Positions 1 to 9,551 of a DNA stretch of 64,000 bases are shown here, piece by piece. The position numbers and the translations under genes are program-made. A model generated the notes under the pieces. That model did not search any database. It saw only the letters and a program-made list of their open reading frames with translations, and was not told the DNA's origin. Position 1 is the first letter of the stretch; every line of letters begins with the position of its first letter. Location: NCBI GenBank assembly GCA_045120955.1, contig JBGVFH010000048.1, positions 1 to 64,000 on the forward strand, in the 5' to 3' direction. The DNA comes from JAZMZS01 sp045120955 (GTDB lineage: Bacteria > Bacillota > Clostridia > Oscillospirales > CAG-272).

Positions 1-1123
1 TATCAAGGTTTCTGGGGTCGATCATAGCAACAGCTTGCTTCTTGTCGATCATGCCCTCATCAACGAGGTCACAAGCGATCTTGAGAGCAGCCTTTGCAGT
101 TCTCTTACCGTTTCTTGTCTGAAGCATATAGAGCTTGCCTGCCTCTACAGTGAACTCCATATCCTGCATGTCTCTGTAGTGGTTTTCGAGAGTGTTGCAA
201 ACCTTGTTGAACTCTTCGAAAGCAGCAGGGAACTTTTCAGCCATTTCTGCAATCGGCATAGGTGTACGAACGCCTGCAACAACGTCCTCACCCTGAGCGT
301 TTACAAGGAACTCACCCATAAGACCCTTTTCGCCTGTAGCGGGGTCACGAGTGAAGGCAACACCGGTACCGCAGTCGTCGCCCATGTTACCGAAAGCCAT
401 CATCTGAACGTTTACTGCTGTACCCCAAGAGTAGGGAATGTCGTTGTCACGACGGTAAACGTTTGCACGGGGGTTGTCCCATGAACGGAAAACTGCCTCA
501 ACAGCGCCCATGAGCTGTTCTTTGGGATCGGTGGGGAAGTCACGGCCGAACTTGGACTTGTACTCAGCCTTAAACTGACCTGCAAGCTCCTTGAGATCGT
601 CAGCTGTGAGTTCAACGTCCTGTGTAACGCCTCTTGACTCTTTCATCTCGTCGATGAGCTGCTCGAAGTACTTCTTACCAACCTCCATAACAACGTCGGA
701 GTACATCTGGATAAATCTTCTATAGCAGTCCCATGCCCAACGGGGGTTGCCGGATTTCTTTGACATAACCTCAACAACATCTTCGTTGAGACCAAGGTTG
801 AGGATAGTGTCCATCATACCGGGCATTGATGCTCTTGCTCCCGAACGAACGGAAACGAGAAGGGGATTTTCAAGATCGCCGAACTTCTTGCCTGTGATGG
901 CTTCCATCTTTACGATGTTTTCCATGATCTCAGTCTGAATTTCAGCATTGATCTTGCGGCCGTCCTCGTAGTACTGTGTGCAGGCTTCTGTAGAAATTGT
1001 GAATCCCTGCGGAACAGGAAGTCCGAGTGAAGTCATCTCAGCAAGGTTTGCACCTTTACCGCCGAGAAGCTCTCTCATTGTTGCGTTACCTTCTTTAAAA
1101 AGATAAACATACTTTTTACTCAT
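1..1123 (-). CDS. ppdK: Pyruvate, phosphate dikinase, N-terminal part (cut by window edge)
   Basis: Interconverts pyruvate, ATP and phosphate with PEP, AMP and pyrophosphate; in anaerobic Clostridia it is a cytosolic glycolytic or gluconeogenic enzyme. The visible 374 codons encode the ATP-grasp nucleotide-binding half: the start MSKKYVYLFKEGN, the GGKGANLAEM segment, SVRSGARASMPGMMDTILNLG, and the late GEFLVNAQGEDVVAG and QDMEFTVEAGKLYMLQTRNGKR segments. The phosphohistidine and PEP-binding domains lie outside the window. The ATG is preceded by GGAGG at about 1136-1140 (reverse strand). The gene is divergent from pth. The family assignment is secure; the downstream part cannot be checked. 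Confidence 0.95.
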   Translation of the reverse strand, partial: MSKKYVYLFKEGNATMRELLGGKGANLAEMTSLGLPVPQGFTISTEACTQYYEDGRKINAEIQTEIMENIVKMEAITGKKFGDLENPLLVSVRSGARASMPGMMDTILNLGLNEDVVEVMSKKSGNPRWAWDCYRRFIQMYSDVVMEVGKKYFEQLIDEMKESRGVTQDVELTADDLKELAGQFKAEYKSKFGRDFPTDPKEQLMGAVEAVFRSWDNPRANVYRRDNDIPYSWGTAVNVQMMAFGNMGDDCGTGVAFTRDPATGEKGLMGEFLVNAQGEDVVAGVRTPMPIAEMAEKFPAAFEEFNKVCNTLENHYRDMQDMEFTVEAGKLYMLQTRNGKRTAKAALKIACDLVDEGMIDKKQAVAMIDPRNLD

Positions 1124-1239
1124 GAGTGTGAGTACCTCCGTATATAAAAAATATTTTTTGTTTTCGTTTTGGTAGATGTATGTCCGATTTCTGTGTAAAA
1201 TGCACCTAAAAAAAGCGTCCACACAAATGCAACCGATTT

Positions 1240-1268
1240 ATTATATCATATAAATTCGTAAATTGCCA
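1240..1268 (-). promoter_or_regulatory. Candidate sigma-A promoter for ppdK
   Basis: On the reverse strand a perfect TATAAT (1240-1245) lies 17 bases from a poor -35 (TGGCAA, 1263-1268). It sits about 120 bases upstream of the ppdK ATG. Only the -10 is convincing. Confidence 0.35.
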
Positions 1269-1367
1269 TATTTTTTTTGGATTTTTTCGAAAAAAATTTT
1301 ATTTTTCCGTAATGTTGAATAATGTCATGACAAAAAAACAATTCTTTGTATACTTTACAAAAACTTC

Positions 1368-1396
1368 TTGCAAAATGTATGATTTTGATGTATAAT
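1368..1396 (+). promoter_or_regulatory. Sigma-A promoter upstream of pth-mfd
   Basis: TTGCAA (1368-1373), 17-base spacer, TATAAT (1391-1396). The predicted leader of about 130 bases holds a weak hairpin (CATTGC pairing with GCAGTG, 1404-1430) and a short GCCG/CGGC hairpin followed by TTTTT at 1450-1475, so partial attenuation ahead of pth is possible. The rest of the 411-base ppdK-pth gap is AT-rich with nothing else recognised. Confidence 0.6.
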
Positions 1397-1534
1397 GCTG
1401 TGAGCATTGCAGAATGCTTTAAAAGCAGTGAGGGAAAATAAAACAAATGCGCCGTAATATTTTGCGGCTTTTTCGTGTTTTATAAATTTTTACATATACA
1501 AAAGCAAGCGGTTGTTGCGGAAAGGCGGAGGAAA

Positions 1535-2161
1535 ATGGCTGACATTTTCGAACTGTTCAAAAAGATAAGTACCGACACATCACATGGTGCTGAGCCGATA
1601 ACTCACATCATAGTCGGGCTTGGAAATCCGGGGGAGGAGTATACATTTACACGGCATAATGCGGGTTTTTTGACGCTTGACTATATCTCGCAAAAATGCG
1701 GATGTAAGATAAACAGACTCAAATTCAAGGCTTTGTGCGCAGACACTCAGATCGAGGGAAAAAGAGTGCTTTTGCTAAAGCCGCAGACTTTTATGAACAA
1801 ATCAGGAGAAGCGGTGAGCGAGGCGGCAGCCTTTTATAAAATTCCGACCGAGAACATTATCGTAATCTGCGACGACGTCAATTTCGATGCAGGGGCTATG
1901 CGTATAAGAAAAAAAGGCAGCGACGCAGGCCAAAGGGGAGTCCGCAGTATCATTGAGCATATGAATTCCGATGCCTTCCCGAGAATAAAAATGGGAGTAG
2001 GCAAAAAACCGTCACCCGACTACGATATGGCGGACTGGGTGCTGTCCAAATTCAGTAAGGAAGAAGAAATAAAGCTGTATGCGGCAATCGAGAACGCATA
2101 CGATGCGGTAATGCTCATGCTCTCGGGCAAGACCGAACAGGCTATGTCAAAATACAACTGA
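1535..2161 (+). CDS. pth: Peptidyl-tRNA hydrolase
   Basis: Hydrolyses the ester bond of peptidyl-tRNA released from stalled ribosomes, recycling tRNA. The 208-residue product has the Pth core: IIVGLGNPGEEYTFTRHNAGF with the catalytic His in TRHNAG, KPQTFMNKSGEAV, and ICDDVNFDAGAMRIRKKGSDAGQRGVRSI. An upstream ATG in frame (1475) exists, but the ATG at 1535 directly follows a GGCGGAGG ribosome-binding site, and the extra 20 residues would not match the family. There is an extension of about 20 residues before the conserved core. It is followed 59 bases later by mfd, the usual pth-mfd pair of Firmicutes. Confidence 0.95.
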   Translation: MADIFELFKKISTDTSHGAEPITHIIVGLGNPGEEYTFTRHNAGFLTLDYISQKCGCKINRLKFKALCADTQIEGKRVLLLKPQTFMNKSGEAVSEAAAFYKIPTENIIVICDDVNFDAGAMRIRKKGSDAGQRGVRSIIEHMNSDAFPRIKMGVGKKPSPDYDMADWVLSKFSKEEEIKLYAAIENAYDAVMLMLSGKTEQAMSKYN

Positions 2162-2220
2162 CAGTAATTTAAGAGGTATTTTGCGATTGACCAAAGAAAA
2201 GAGAAAGAGAGGAGAGTTAT

Positions 2221-5200
2221 ATGCTTTATAATTTTGTACGCTTTGACAGCGAATACGGCAAGATCATGTCTGCGATAGAAAAAGAGATGCATTCGAACAA
2301 CAAGCATCCCATATTTGTATCAGGCTTGTGCGTCGGAGCGTCTGATGCGCTTCTTTGCGCCTTTTCGGATGAGATATACAAAAGCACTCACTCTCCTCAA
2401 CTTATACTTTGCGGAAACGAAAAGGAATGTGCAAGAGTTTCCACACTGCTCTCACAGCAGGGAATGTATTTTCCGTATTACAGGGCGAGAGATTTTGTTT
2501 TTAACAATATTTCCTCATCTCACACCGACGAGTGCGAGAGACTGAAAATTTTATATTCGCTTTTGCAAGGAAATTGCAACGGCGTCGTGACAACGCCGCA
2601 CGCTTTTTTGCAGTATACCGTTCCTGCCGATGTGTTGTCAGACAATATTCTTTTGCTTGAGCTTGGTGCCGAATACGACCAAAAGCATATAGTGGAAAAA
2701 CTCATATATATGGGCTATGCACGCACGGAGATAGTAGATTCTCAGGGACAATTTTCCACAAGAGGAGATATTATTGATATTTTTGTTCCTTTTGTGGAGG
2801 ATGGAGCGGCGAGAGCAATAAGAATTGAATTTTTCGGTGACTCTGTTGACAGAATAGGCTTTTTTGATATAAACACACAGCGAGTATGCGAAAATGCGCA
2901 AAGGGTGTCGATTTTCCCCGTTCGCGAGGTGCTGTACGGAGAAGAACAAAGACAGCAGATAAAGAAAAGTATAGTATCACTTCAAAAAAAGGAAAAGGAT
3001 GAGCAACGACTCAGATCGCTTGCATCCGAGCTCAGTGCGGCAGAGCTGTCGGATATTCCGTTTGCTGACAAGTACATCTCGCTCATATACAAAAAGCCGG
3101 GGACGCTTGCCGACTATCTGTCTGACGATACGGTAGCGTTTATCGCAGGCAGCGCATCTGTAAGAAGCCAGCTCGAAGCATCCTGCAAGCTTAATTACGA
3201 TAACATAGAAAATATGCTTGAACAGCGATGTGTCAGCCGGCAATATGCTCGTTATATGTCTGACGTAAGCGATTTTGAAGCGTATTTTACAAAGCACGCA
3301 TCGGTGCATCTTGACAGCTTTCTTTCTGGAGCGTCATATTCAAAAACCTCGGTAATATTCGGAATGCGCACGAGGCAAAGCGCCGGCGGATCAAACATCA
3401 CGCTGCTTTGCGAGGATATCGAAAACTATATCAGAGGCTCGTACCGCATTGTCATAGGTGCCGCATCGAGTGCGGAAACACAGAACCTTGCCGCACTTTT
3501 GCGTGAAAAGGGCATGAACGTGTCCGAGTGCTATCAACAGCTCCCGCAAATGGATGAGCTTGAAGCGAAGCTTGTATATATAACGAAGGCAACGCTGAAA
3601 GAGGGATATGAGCTTTCGGGAGCGAGATTTGCTTATATATGTTTTTCCGAAAAGGCGAATGCAAACAAAAGCAGATTAATATCCGCAAAACGAAAGAAAT
3701 ATTCCTCGGGCAAAAAGATAACCTCGTATGCGGACCTGTCTGAGGGAGACTATGTCGTTCACGAAGCATACGGAATAGGTATGTACAAGGGGCTGACAAA
3801 GATCACCTCTTCCGAGGGAATTACAAAGGAGTATATCACAATTCAGTATGCAGGTACGGATAAGCTCTTTATTCCTGCAGAGCGGCTCGAGCAGATATCA
3901 AAGTATATAGGTGCACACTCTGATGACGGACTTTTGAAGCTGTCAAAGATGGGCGGCGCTGAGTGGCACAAGCAAACTTCAAGGGCAAAAGCTTCCGTCA
4001 AAAAAATGGCAAAGGAGCTCATCGACCTTTACGCCCGCAGAATGAGAAGGAGCGGCTTTGCGTATCCTCCGGACGATGCGATGCAAGAGGAATTTGACTC
4101 GTCATTTCCGTACGAGGAGACTCTTTCTCAGCTGGAGGCTATAGACGCTATAAAGCACGATATGATGCGTGCTGTCCCTATGGACAGACTTCTTTGCGGA
4201 GATGTCGGCTACGGAAAGACTGAGGTTGCTTTACGTGCTGCGTTTAAAGCGGTAGAAGCAGGCAAGCAGGTGGCGCTGCTTTGCCCGACGACAATACTTG
4301 CTTATCAGCACTATCAGACGGCGCTCTCACGTTTCGGAGGCTTTCCCGTGCGCATTGATATGATATCCCGTTTTCGTTCGGCAAAAGAACAAAAGGAAAT
4401 TTTGAGAAGGGTCAAGCGAGGGGACGTGGATATTATCGTCGGAACGCACAAGCTTGTGTACGGAGACGTGGAATTCAAGGATCTCGGACTTTTGATAATC
4501 GACGAGGAACAGCGCTTTGGAGTTGCGCAAAAGGAAAAGCTAAAGCAGTTTGCGACAGATATAGATGTTCTTTCGCTTTCCGCTACTCCTATACCGAGAA
4601 CTCTCAATATGGCAATGGGCGGTATCAGGGATATGTCTGTCCTTGATGAAGTACCCGGGGAGCGAGTTCCGGTTCAGACATATGTGCTCGAGTATGACGC
4701 ACAGACCATATATGAGGCTATACGGAGAGAGCTTGCACGCGGCGGACAGGTGTTCTATCTTTATAATAAGGTGGAGGATATAAACAATGTTGCTACACGT
4801 ATAGCGGACAGCATTGACGGAATAAATGTTGCGGTAGCGCACGGTCAGATGGATAAAAGCGAGATAGAGAGCATATGGCAGCAGCTTGTTGACGGAACGA
4901 TAGATGTTCTTGTCTGCACGTCGATCATCGAAACAGGTGTTGATGTGCCGAATGCAAATACTCTTATCGTAGAGAATGCCGACCGTCTGGGGCTGTCACA
5001 GCTTCATCAGCTCAGAGGCCGTGTGGGGCGTTCGAGCAGGCGGGCATATGCGTACTTCACATACCGTCAGGGAAAGGTGCTCAGCGAAATAGCAGAGAAG
5101 AGACTCATGGCAATAAGGGAGTATGCTCAGTTCGGTGCAGGCTTTAAAGTAGCTTTGCGTGATCTTGAGATAAGAGGTGCGGGTAATATGCTCGGTGCCG

Positions 5201-5763
5201 AGCAGCACGGGCATCTTGATGCTGTCGGCTATGATATGTATATAAAGCTGCTAAACGAAGCGGTGCTTGAGGAAAAAGGAGAGAAAAAGCCCGAAAAATG
5301 TGAGTGCAAGCTGGATATCAAGGTCAATGCCTATATTCCTGAGAGCTATATACGGTCAGCTTCGATGAGAATGGAACAGTATAAGCGTATTGCGCTCATT
5401 TTATCCGAGCAGGATGCAGATGATATTTGTGACGAATTGATAGACAGATTCGGAGAATATCCCGTGGAGGTGGAAAACCTGCTCAAGATCGCACAGATAA
5501 AGGCGTTGTGCGAAAATAGCGGTATCGAGAGGGTCATACAAAACGAAGGAAATGTGAGCATCTATCCTCAAAAAATGCGTATAGAGGTGTGGTCGATGCT
5601 TGATTTTTCGGATAATGAATACAAATTAAAGATAAATCTTACGTCAAGTCCGCACCTTACCTTCAAAATACCGAAAAATACAAGCGCAACAGACGCTTGT
5701 ATCAATGTTATCGGTTCATATTTCGAAAAATGTTCACAAACCGATAACCCGCAGAACACATAA
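2221..5763 (+). CDS. mfd: Transcription-repair coupling factor Mfd
   Basis: ATP-dependent translocase that removes RNA polymerase stalled at DNA lesions and recruits UvrA. The 1180-residue length is normal. In order: a UvrB-like N-terminal half with low conservation, the CarD/RID-type polymerase-interaction domain near residues 505-570 (GDYVVHEAYGIGMYKGL), the RecG-like motor with Walker A GDVGYGKTEVALRAAF near 660, Walker B LLIIDEEQRFGV near 758 and SLSATPIPRTLNMA, helicase motifs ETGVDVPNANTLI and QLRGRVGRS, and the C-terminal TRCF domain from about 1020. The start has a GAGAGGAG site upstream. It probably shares the pth transcript. Confidence 0.97.
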   Translation: MLYNFVRFDSEYGKIMSAIEKEMHSNNKHPIFVSGLCVGASDALLCAFSDEIYKSTHSPQLILCGNEKECARVSTLLSQQGMYFPYYRARDFVFNNISSSHTDECERLKILYSLLQGNCNGVVTTPHAFLQYTVPADVLSDNILLLELGAEYDQKHIVEKLIYMGYARTEIVDSQGQFSTRGDIIDIFVPFVEDGAARAIRIEFFGDSVDRIGFFDINTQRVCENAQRVSIFPVREVLYGEEQRQQIKKSIVSLQKKEKDEQRLRSLASELSAAELSDIPFADKYISLIYKKPGTLADYLSDDTVAFIAGSASVRSQLEASCKLNYDNIENMLEQRCVSRQYARYMSDVSDFEAYFTKHASVHLDSFLSGASYSKTSVIFGMRTRQSAGGSNITLLCEDIENYIRGSYRIVIGAASSAETQNLAALLREKGMNVSECYQQLPQMDELEAKLVYITKATLKEGYELSGARFAYICFSEKANANKSRLISAKRKKYSSGKKITSYADLSEGDYVVHEAYGIGMYKGLTKITSSEGITKEYITIQYAGTDKLFIPAERLEQISKYIGAHSDDGLLKLSKMGGAEWHKQTSRAKASVKKMAKELIDLYARRMRRSGFAYPPDDAMQEEFDSSFPYEETLSQLEAIDAIKHDMMRAVPMDRLLCGDVGYGKTEVALRAAFKAVEAGKQVALLCPTTILAYQHYQTALSRFGGFPVRIDMISRFRSAKEQKEILRRVKRGDVDIIVGTHKLVYGDVEFKDLGLLIIDEEQRFGVAQKEKLKQFATDIDVLSLSATPIPRTLNMAMGGIRDMSVLDEVPGERVPVQTYVLEYDAQTIYEAIRRELARGGQVFYLYNKVEDINNVATRIADSIDGINVAVAHGQMDKSEIESIWQQLVDGTIDVLVCTSIIETGVDVPNANTLIVENADRLGLSQLHQLRGRVGRSSRRAYAYFTYRQGKVLSEIAEKRLMAIREYAQFGAGFKVALRDLEIRGAGNMLGAEQHGHLDAVGYDMYIKLLNEAVLEEKGEKKPEKCECKLDIKVNAYIPESYIRSASMRMEQYKRIALILSEQDADDICDELIDRFGEYPVEVENLLKIAQIKALCENSGIERVIQNEGNVSIYPQKMRIEVWSMLDFSDNEYKLKINLTSSPHLTFKIPKNTSATDACINVIGSYFEKCSQTDNPQNT

Positions 5764-5805
5764 GTTAAATATAATAAAAAATAAACAAAAAAGTCGGAGA
5801 AAACA

Positions 5806-6930
5806 ATGAGAAAGATGAAGAAAACATTAACGGCGCTTCTTTTGATTTTTGCTATGCTCATCACATTTTGCTCATGCGGCAGAGGCGGGGACTATATATA
5901 TAAAAATAATTCCTCCGATTATGTCTACAAGTATGGGGACTACGCTATCGACAAGAGCTTTTATTCCTATTGGATAGCAAGATACAAGGCTGTTCTCATG
6001 TACAGCTACTATGATATAGAGGATACCGACAGCTTTTGGGATACCGATTACGGCAACGGTACGGCAAACGAGGTCCTGACGGCTTATGCTGACGAAACAA
6101 TAAAGAATTATCTTATGTCGGTTTATCTTTTTGACAAATTTGACCTGCAGATGGCTGGAAGCGTCGAAAGCGGTGTTGATTCACAGCTGAAAGAGATAGT
6201 AGATGATGCGTACGAAGGAAACGTAGCATTGTTAAACGAAGATGGCTATGAATACGGTATAAACTACAATATGCTCAGACAAATATACCTTGCAGAGGCA
6301 AAAACGGAGCTTGTATACGACCATCTTACCTCAAACGTTCTCAAAGACAAGCTGACCGACGAGGCAAGGGAAACCTATCTGAAGGACAATTATGCTCATA
6401 CGACTCATATATTTATCGCTACCGAGTATAATTACAATATCGACGATGACGGTAATGTAATATATGACGAGGAGGGCAACTACACGACCGAGCTTACAGA
6501 AGAGCAGAAAAAGGAAAAGGAAACAGTGATAGCCGAGATAGATTCTCTCACACTTACCGCAGAAAACTTTGGCGAGTATCAAAAGAAGTACAATGAGGAT
6601 ATAGCTATAGACAAGTATGCAAACGGCTATTTTGTATCTTCAAACATAGATTTTGATACCGCTTATATAACTGCCGCTCTGACAATGGAGCCGGGTGAGG
6701 TGCAGAAGGTCGAGGGCACAAACGGCATTTACTACATATTAAAGCAGGAAATGCAAGAAAAGGCGTATGAGGATGAGAGAAATGCCGATTTCTTTGAAGG
6801 CTACGACGAGATGGTGCTCAACTACCTGTATTGGGAATACATGGATGATCTTTATGCTGACATAACCGTAAATGATGAGATAAAAAAGAATATATCAATA
6901 AAGACCGTCTCTCCCTGTTGGTATTTCTGA
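5806..6930 (+). CDS. PrsA/SurA-like peptidyl-prolyl isomerase lipoprotein
   Basis: Likely an extracytoplasmic, membrane-anchored foldase. The 374-residue product starts with a lipoprotein signal (MRKMKKTLTALLLIFAM, then LITFCSCG with a lipobox cysteine near residue 23). A SurA_N-like helical region follows (about 30-190). The region from about 195 (AHTTHIFIATEY) to 310 (MEPGEVQKVEGTNGIYYILKQ) fits a parvulin rotamase fold, interrupted by an acidic, Tyr-rich insert. The last 60 residues are a helical tail. A GGAGAA site precedes the ATG. It lies 42 bases after mfd, so cotranscription is likely. The isomerase activity is inferred from fold; catalytic residues were not verified. Confidence 0.75.
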   Translation: MRKMKKTLTALLLIFAMLITFCSCGRGGDYIYKNNSSDYVYKYGDYAIDKSFYSYWIARYKAVLMYSYYDIEDTDSFWDTDYGNGTANEVLTAYADETIKNYLMSVYLFDKFDLQMAGSVESGVDSQLKEIVDDAYEGNVALLNEDGYEYGINYNMLRQIYLAEAKTELVYDHLTSNVLKDKLTDEARETYLKDNYAHTTHIFIATEYNYNIDDDGNVIYDEEGNYTTELTEEQKKEKETVIAEIDSLTLTAENFGEYQKKYNEDIAIDKYANGYFVSSNIDFDTAYITAALTMEPGEVQKVEGTNGIYYILKQEMQEKAYEDERNADFFEGYDEMVLNYLYWEYMDDLYADITVNDEIKKNISIKTVSPCWYF

Positions 6931-6952
6931 TAATTTGAAATAATGATCTTGT

Positions 6953-6996
6953 ACAGACATTCTTCTGAAAAAGAATGTCTGTGCTTTTTTTGTTTT
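6953..6996 (+). terminator. Intrinsic terminator after the PrsA-like gene
   Basis: Perfect 12-bp stem (ACAGACATTCTT with AAGAATGTCTGT, loop CTGAAA) followed by GC and a seven-T run. It closes the pth-mfd-prsA unit and isolates the spoIIG promoter downstream. Confidence 0.9.
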
Positions 6997-7007
6997 TGCC
7001 TACCACT

Positions 7008-7041
7008 TTTGACATAAAATTCGCTCGACATATCATATAAT
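7008..7041 (+). promoter_or_regulatory. spoIIG-type promoter with 21-bp spacer and possible Spo0A boxes
   Basis: TTGACA (7009-7014) and TATAAT (7036-7041) are both perfect sigma-A hexamers but are 21 bases apart. The reverse complement at 7008-7014 is TGTCAAA, and at 7024-7030 TGTCGAG; both resemble the Spo0A box TGTCRAA. In Bacillus subtilis the spoIIG promoter is a sigma-A promoter with an overlong (22-bp) spacer activated by Spo0A, so the arrangement fits. Spo0A control here is inference. Confidence 0.65.
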
Positions 7042-7063
7042 CAGTACATGAGGTAGGTTTTGT

Positions 7064-7942
7064 ATGTATACGGATGTTTACGCAGATGTTTTGTTTTTGA
7101 TAAATTTTTCGATGGATGCAATATCGCTTTACATAAGTGCAAGGCTTTGCGCAGCAAAGGTCAAAGCGGCAAGGATCGCGGTTGCATCGGTCATCGGCGG
7201 AGTTTACTCGGTTTTGAGTATTTTTCTTTCGCTTCATGCTTTTTGTGAAACGGCGGTCTTTGTTCTTGTGTGTGTTGTTATGAGCTGTATAGCACTCTCT
7301 CCCGAGAGCCTTTTTGCGGCGTTGAAGTATTCTGCGGTAATGTTTATATCTTCTTCGCTTCTCGGAGGAATTATGAGCGCGGCATACAGCGCCGCAAATG
7401 AAATATTTTTAAAAGAACTCGAGAGCGGAACTCAAAAGGGTATAAGTCCGCTTGTGTTTTCGATTCTTGCCTGCTTCAGCATGGCGGCGGCATTGTTTTT
7501 GACAAGGCTCCACGGGACAGGAAATTTGCCTGAGCGTGCACAGGTATGCATTACCGTCTTTGACAAAAAGGCGCAGGTCGAGGGCATATTTGACAGCGGT
7601 AATATGCTGCGTGACCCTTTGTCGGGCAAAAGTGTGATAATCGTGCCTCCGGACGTGTTTGGCTGTGTTTTGTCACGCAGCTTTATCGACGGTGCAAAGA
7701 GGGCTGATCTGCATACCTGCTATGAGCTTCCCGACAAAGAAAAAAAGCGTTTTCGTTTAATACCTGCCACAGGTATCGCTGAGAGTACGTACTTGTACGG
7801 GCTTTTGCCGGACAGCGTGGAGATAAAATATCAAAAGAAAGGAAAAACATATTCACTTCAAAGAGATGCCGTGATTGGACTTTCCGACGGCAAGGGTCTG
7901 TCGGGGGATATAAGGTGTGTAATACCGCAAGCAATAATATAA
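7064..7942 (+). CDS. spoIIGA: Sigma-E processing peptidase SpoIIGA
   Basis: Membrane aspartic protease that removes the pro-sequence of sigma-E in the mother cell after asymmetric division. The 292-residue product begins [24 protein letters not shown], typical of the family, followed by about five hydrophobic segments up to residue 155. The cytosolic protease domain carries [21 protein letters not shown], whose Asp (near residue 176, D-S-G) is the expected catalytic residue, and ends [23 protein letters not shown] site lies upstream of the ATG. sigE follows 17 bases later, as in other spore formers. Confidence 0.93.
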   Translation: MYTDVYADVLFLINFSMDAISLYISARLCAAKVKAARIAVASVIGGVYSVLSIFLSLHAFCETAVFVLVCVVMSCIALSPESLFAALKYSAVMFISSSLLGGIMSAAYSAANEIFLKELESGTQKGISPLVFSILACFSMAAALFLTRLHGTGNLPERAQVCITVFDKKAQVEGIFDSGNMLRDPLSGKSVIIVPPDVFGCVLSRSFIDGAKRADLHTCYELPDKEKKRFRLIPATGIAESTYLYGLLPDSVEIKYQKKGKTYSLQRDAVIGLSDGKGLSGDIRCVIPQAII

Positions 7943-7959
7943 ATAAACGGAGGAGAGTT

Positions 7960-8682
7960 ATGTTTATTTTGAGATTTTTAAAAAGGATGTATATGAAATT
8001 GAAAATATTTTTTGTAAAATGCTTTACCAAAAAGACACCGATTTTTTACATTAACGGAGCCGAAACATTGCCGAAACCCCTCAGCCCGAGTGAGGAGGAG
8101 AGGATAATATCCATGCTTGAATATGACAGCTCTGTAAGGACCGTGCTTGTCGAGCACAATCTGAGACTTGTCGTTTATATTGCAAAGAAATTTGAAAATA
8201 CCGGAACGGGTATTGAAGATCTTATATCCATAGGAACTATAGGACTGATAAAAGCGATAAACACCTTTAAAGCGGACAAAAACATAAAGCTCGCTACCTA
8301 TGCATCAAGATGTATAGAAAATGAGATATTGATGTATATAAGAAAGGCATCATCACAGCGAGGAGAGATGTCGATAGATGAACCTCTCAATATAGATTGG
8401 GACGGAAATGAGCTGTTGCTTTCAGATATTCTCGGAAGCGATGAGGATGCTGTATACAGAAATATTGAAAATGAGGAGGAAAAAAAGATAGTCAGAGAGG
8501 CAGTAGCGGGGCTTGAGCCGAGGGAGAGGTTGATAGTGGATCTGCGTTTCGGACTTTCGGGAGGTGAGGAGAGAACGCAAAAGGAGGTTGCGGATATGCT
8601 CGGAATATCTCAGTCATACATATCAAGGCTTGAGAAAAAAATCATTTTACAGCTTCGAAAAGAGATAGGTGCGAGAATATAG
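7960..8682 (+). CDS. sigE: RNA polymerase sporulation sigma factor SigE (pro-form)
   Basis: Early mother-cell sporulation sigma factor. The 240-residue protein starts at the ATG after GGAGGAGAG. The hydrophobic/basic first 30 residues are the pro-sequence. Region 2 is [20 protein letters not shown] and [32 protein letters not shown]. Region 4 is [22 protein letters not shown]. An in-frame upstream ATG would overlap spoIIGA and is not preferred. In many Firmicutes sigG follows directly; here a terminator follows instead. Confidence 0.95.
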   Translation: MFILRFLKRMYMKLKIFFVKCFTKKTPIFYINGAETLPKPLSPSEEERIISMLEYDSSVRTVLVEHNLRLVVYIAKKFENTGTGIEDLISIGTIGLIKAINTFKADKNIKLATYASRCIENEILMYIRKASSQRGEMSIDEPLNIDWDGNELLLSDILGSDEDAVYRNIENEEEKKIVREAVAGLEPRERLIVDLRFGLSGGEERTQKEVADMLGISQSYISRLEKKIILQLRKEIGARI

Positions 8683-8716
8683 GTAAAATGCGGTGAGGCG
8701 CACCGTGCTTTTAGAG

Positions 8717-8754
8717 AAAAGAACGAATTCGGGTGTGAGTTCGTTCTTTTTTGA
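8717..8754 (+). terminator. Intrinsic terminator after sigE
   Basis: An 11-bp stem (AAAAGAACGAA with TTCGTTCTTTT) with a 12-base loop and a T run. It ends the spoIIG operon. Confidence 0.85.
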
Positions 8755-8870
8755 TTTTGTAAAAATATCGTAAATCACTTTATTTTTTTGTCGATATGTG
8801 ATAGAATACTTGCGGCATGAAAATGCAATAGACAATTTTGATATGTAAATATACAAAAAGAGGTATCACA

Positions 8871-9551
8871 ATGAAAAAAGTCAGCAAAATCGTATGGGGA
8901 TTGGTTCTTGTCGCAGCAGGAGTTCTGTTTGCGCTTAATTCACTCGATATTACAGATGTAGACGTGTTTTTTGACGGTTGGTGGACATTGTTTATTATAA
9001 TACCGTGCACGGTCGGTCTTTTCAGCGAAAGAGAAAAAACAGGTAACATTATCGGAATTCTGATAGGTGTGTTTTTGCTCCTGTGCTGTCAGGACATTCT
9101 TGATTTCGGTATGCTTTGGAAGCTTCTTGTTCCTGCTATTATTATCATAATAGGACTCAAAATGGTGTTCGGCGGATTTTTCGGTAACAAGGTAAACGAG
9201 ATAATTTCGGAAATAAAGCAAAACGGAAGCACGCCCAAGGTCGGTTGCGCTACCTTTTCGAGTGTGAATTTGAACTTTGACGGCGAAGTCTTTGACGGTG
9301 CGGAGCTTACCGCTGTTTTCGGCGGGGTAAAGTGCGACCTGCGCAATGCCGTTATAGAAAAGGATTGCGCCGTTGAGGTAACGGCTGTTTTCGGCGGTAT
9401 TGATATATATGTGCCCGATTATGTAAACGTAAAGGTCAACTCGAATTGCTTGTTCGGCGGAGTATCAAACAAGACCAAGCAAAATAAAGAAAATACCGTG
9501 ACGGTATATGTCAGCGGCACCTGTATGTTCGGAGGTGTAGATATCAAATGA
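8871..9551 (+). CDS. LiaF-like transmembrane envelope-stress protein
   Basis: The 226-residue product has four short hydrophobic segments in its first 115 residues (VWGLVLVAAGVLFALNSL; WTLFIIIPCTVGLF; IIGILIGVFLLLCC; LLVPAIIIIIGLKMVFGG). The C-terminal beta domain contains four FGG turns (TAVFGGVKCDL, TAVFGGIDIYV, NCLFGGVSN, TCMFGGVDIK), characteristic of the LiaF/cell-wall-active antibiotic response domain. The start at 8871 has AGAGGTATC upstream and is preferred over an in-frame ATG at 8838. The stop overlaps the start of the next gene (ATGA), implying translational coupling. No LiaRS two-component system is adjacent, so the signalling role is uncertain. Confidence 0.8.
   Translation: MKKVSKIVWGLVLVAAGVLFALNSLDITDVDVFFDGWWTLFIIIPCTVGLFSEREKTGNIIGILIGVFLLLCCQDILDFGMLWKLLVPAIIIIIGLKMVFGGFFGNKVNEIISEIKQNGSTPKVGCATFSSVNLNFDGEVFDGAELTAVFGGVKCDLRNAVIEKDCAVEVTAVFGGIDIYVPDYVNVKVNSNCLFGGVSNKTKQNKENTVTVYVSGTCMFGGVDIK

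Noticed and set aside
35..484. A 149-codon open frame on the plus strand
   Set aside because: It is antisense to ppdK, whose reverse-strand translation matches pyruvate phosphate dikinase closely.
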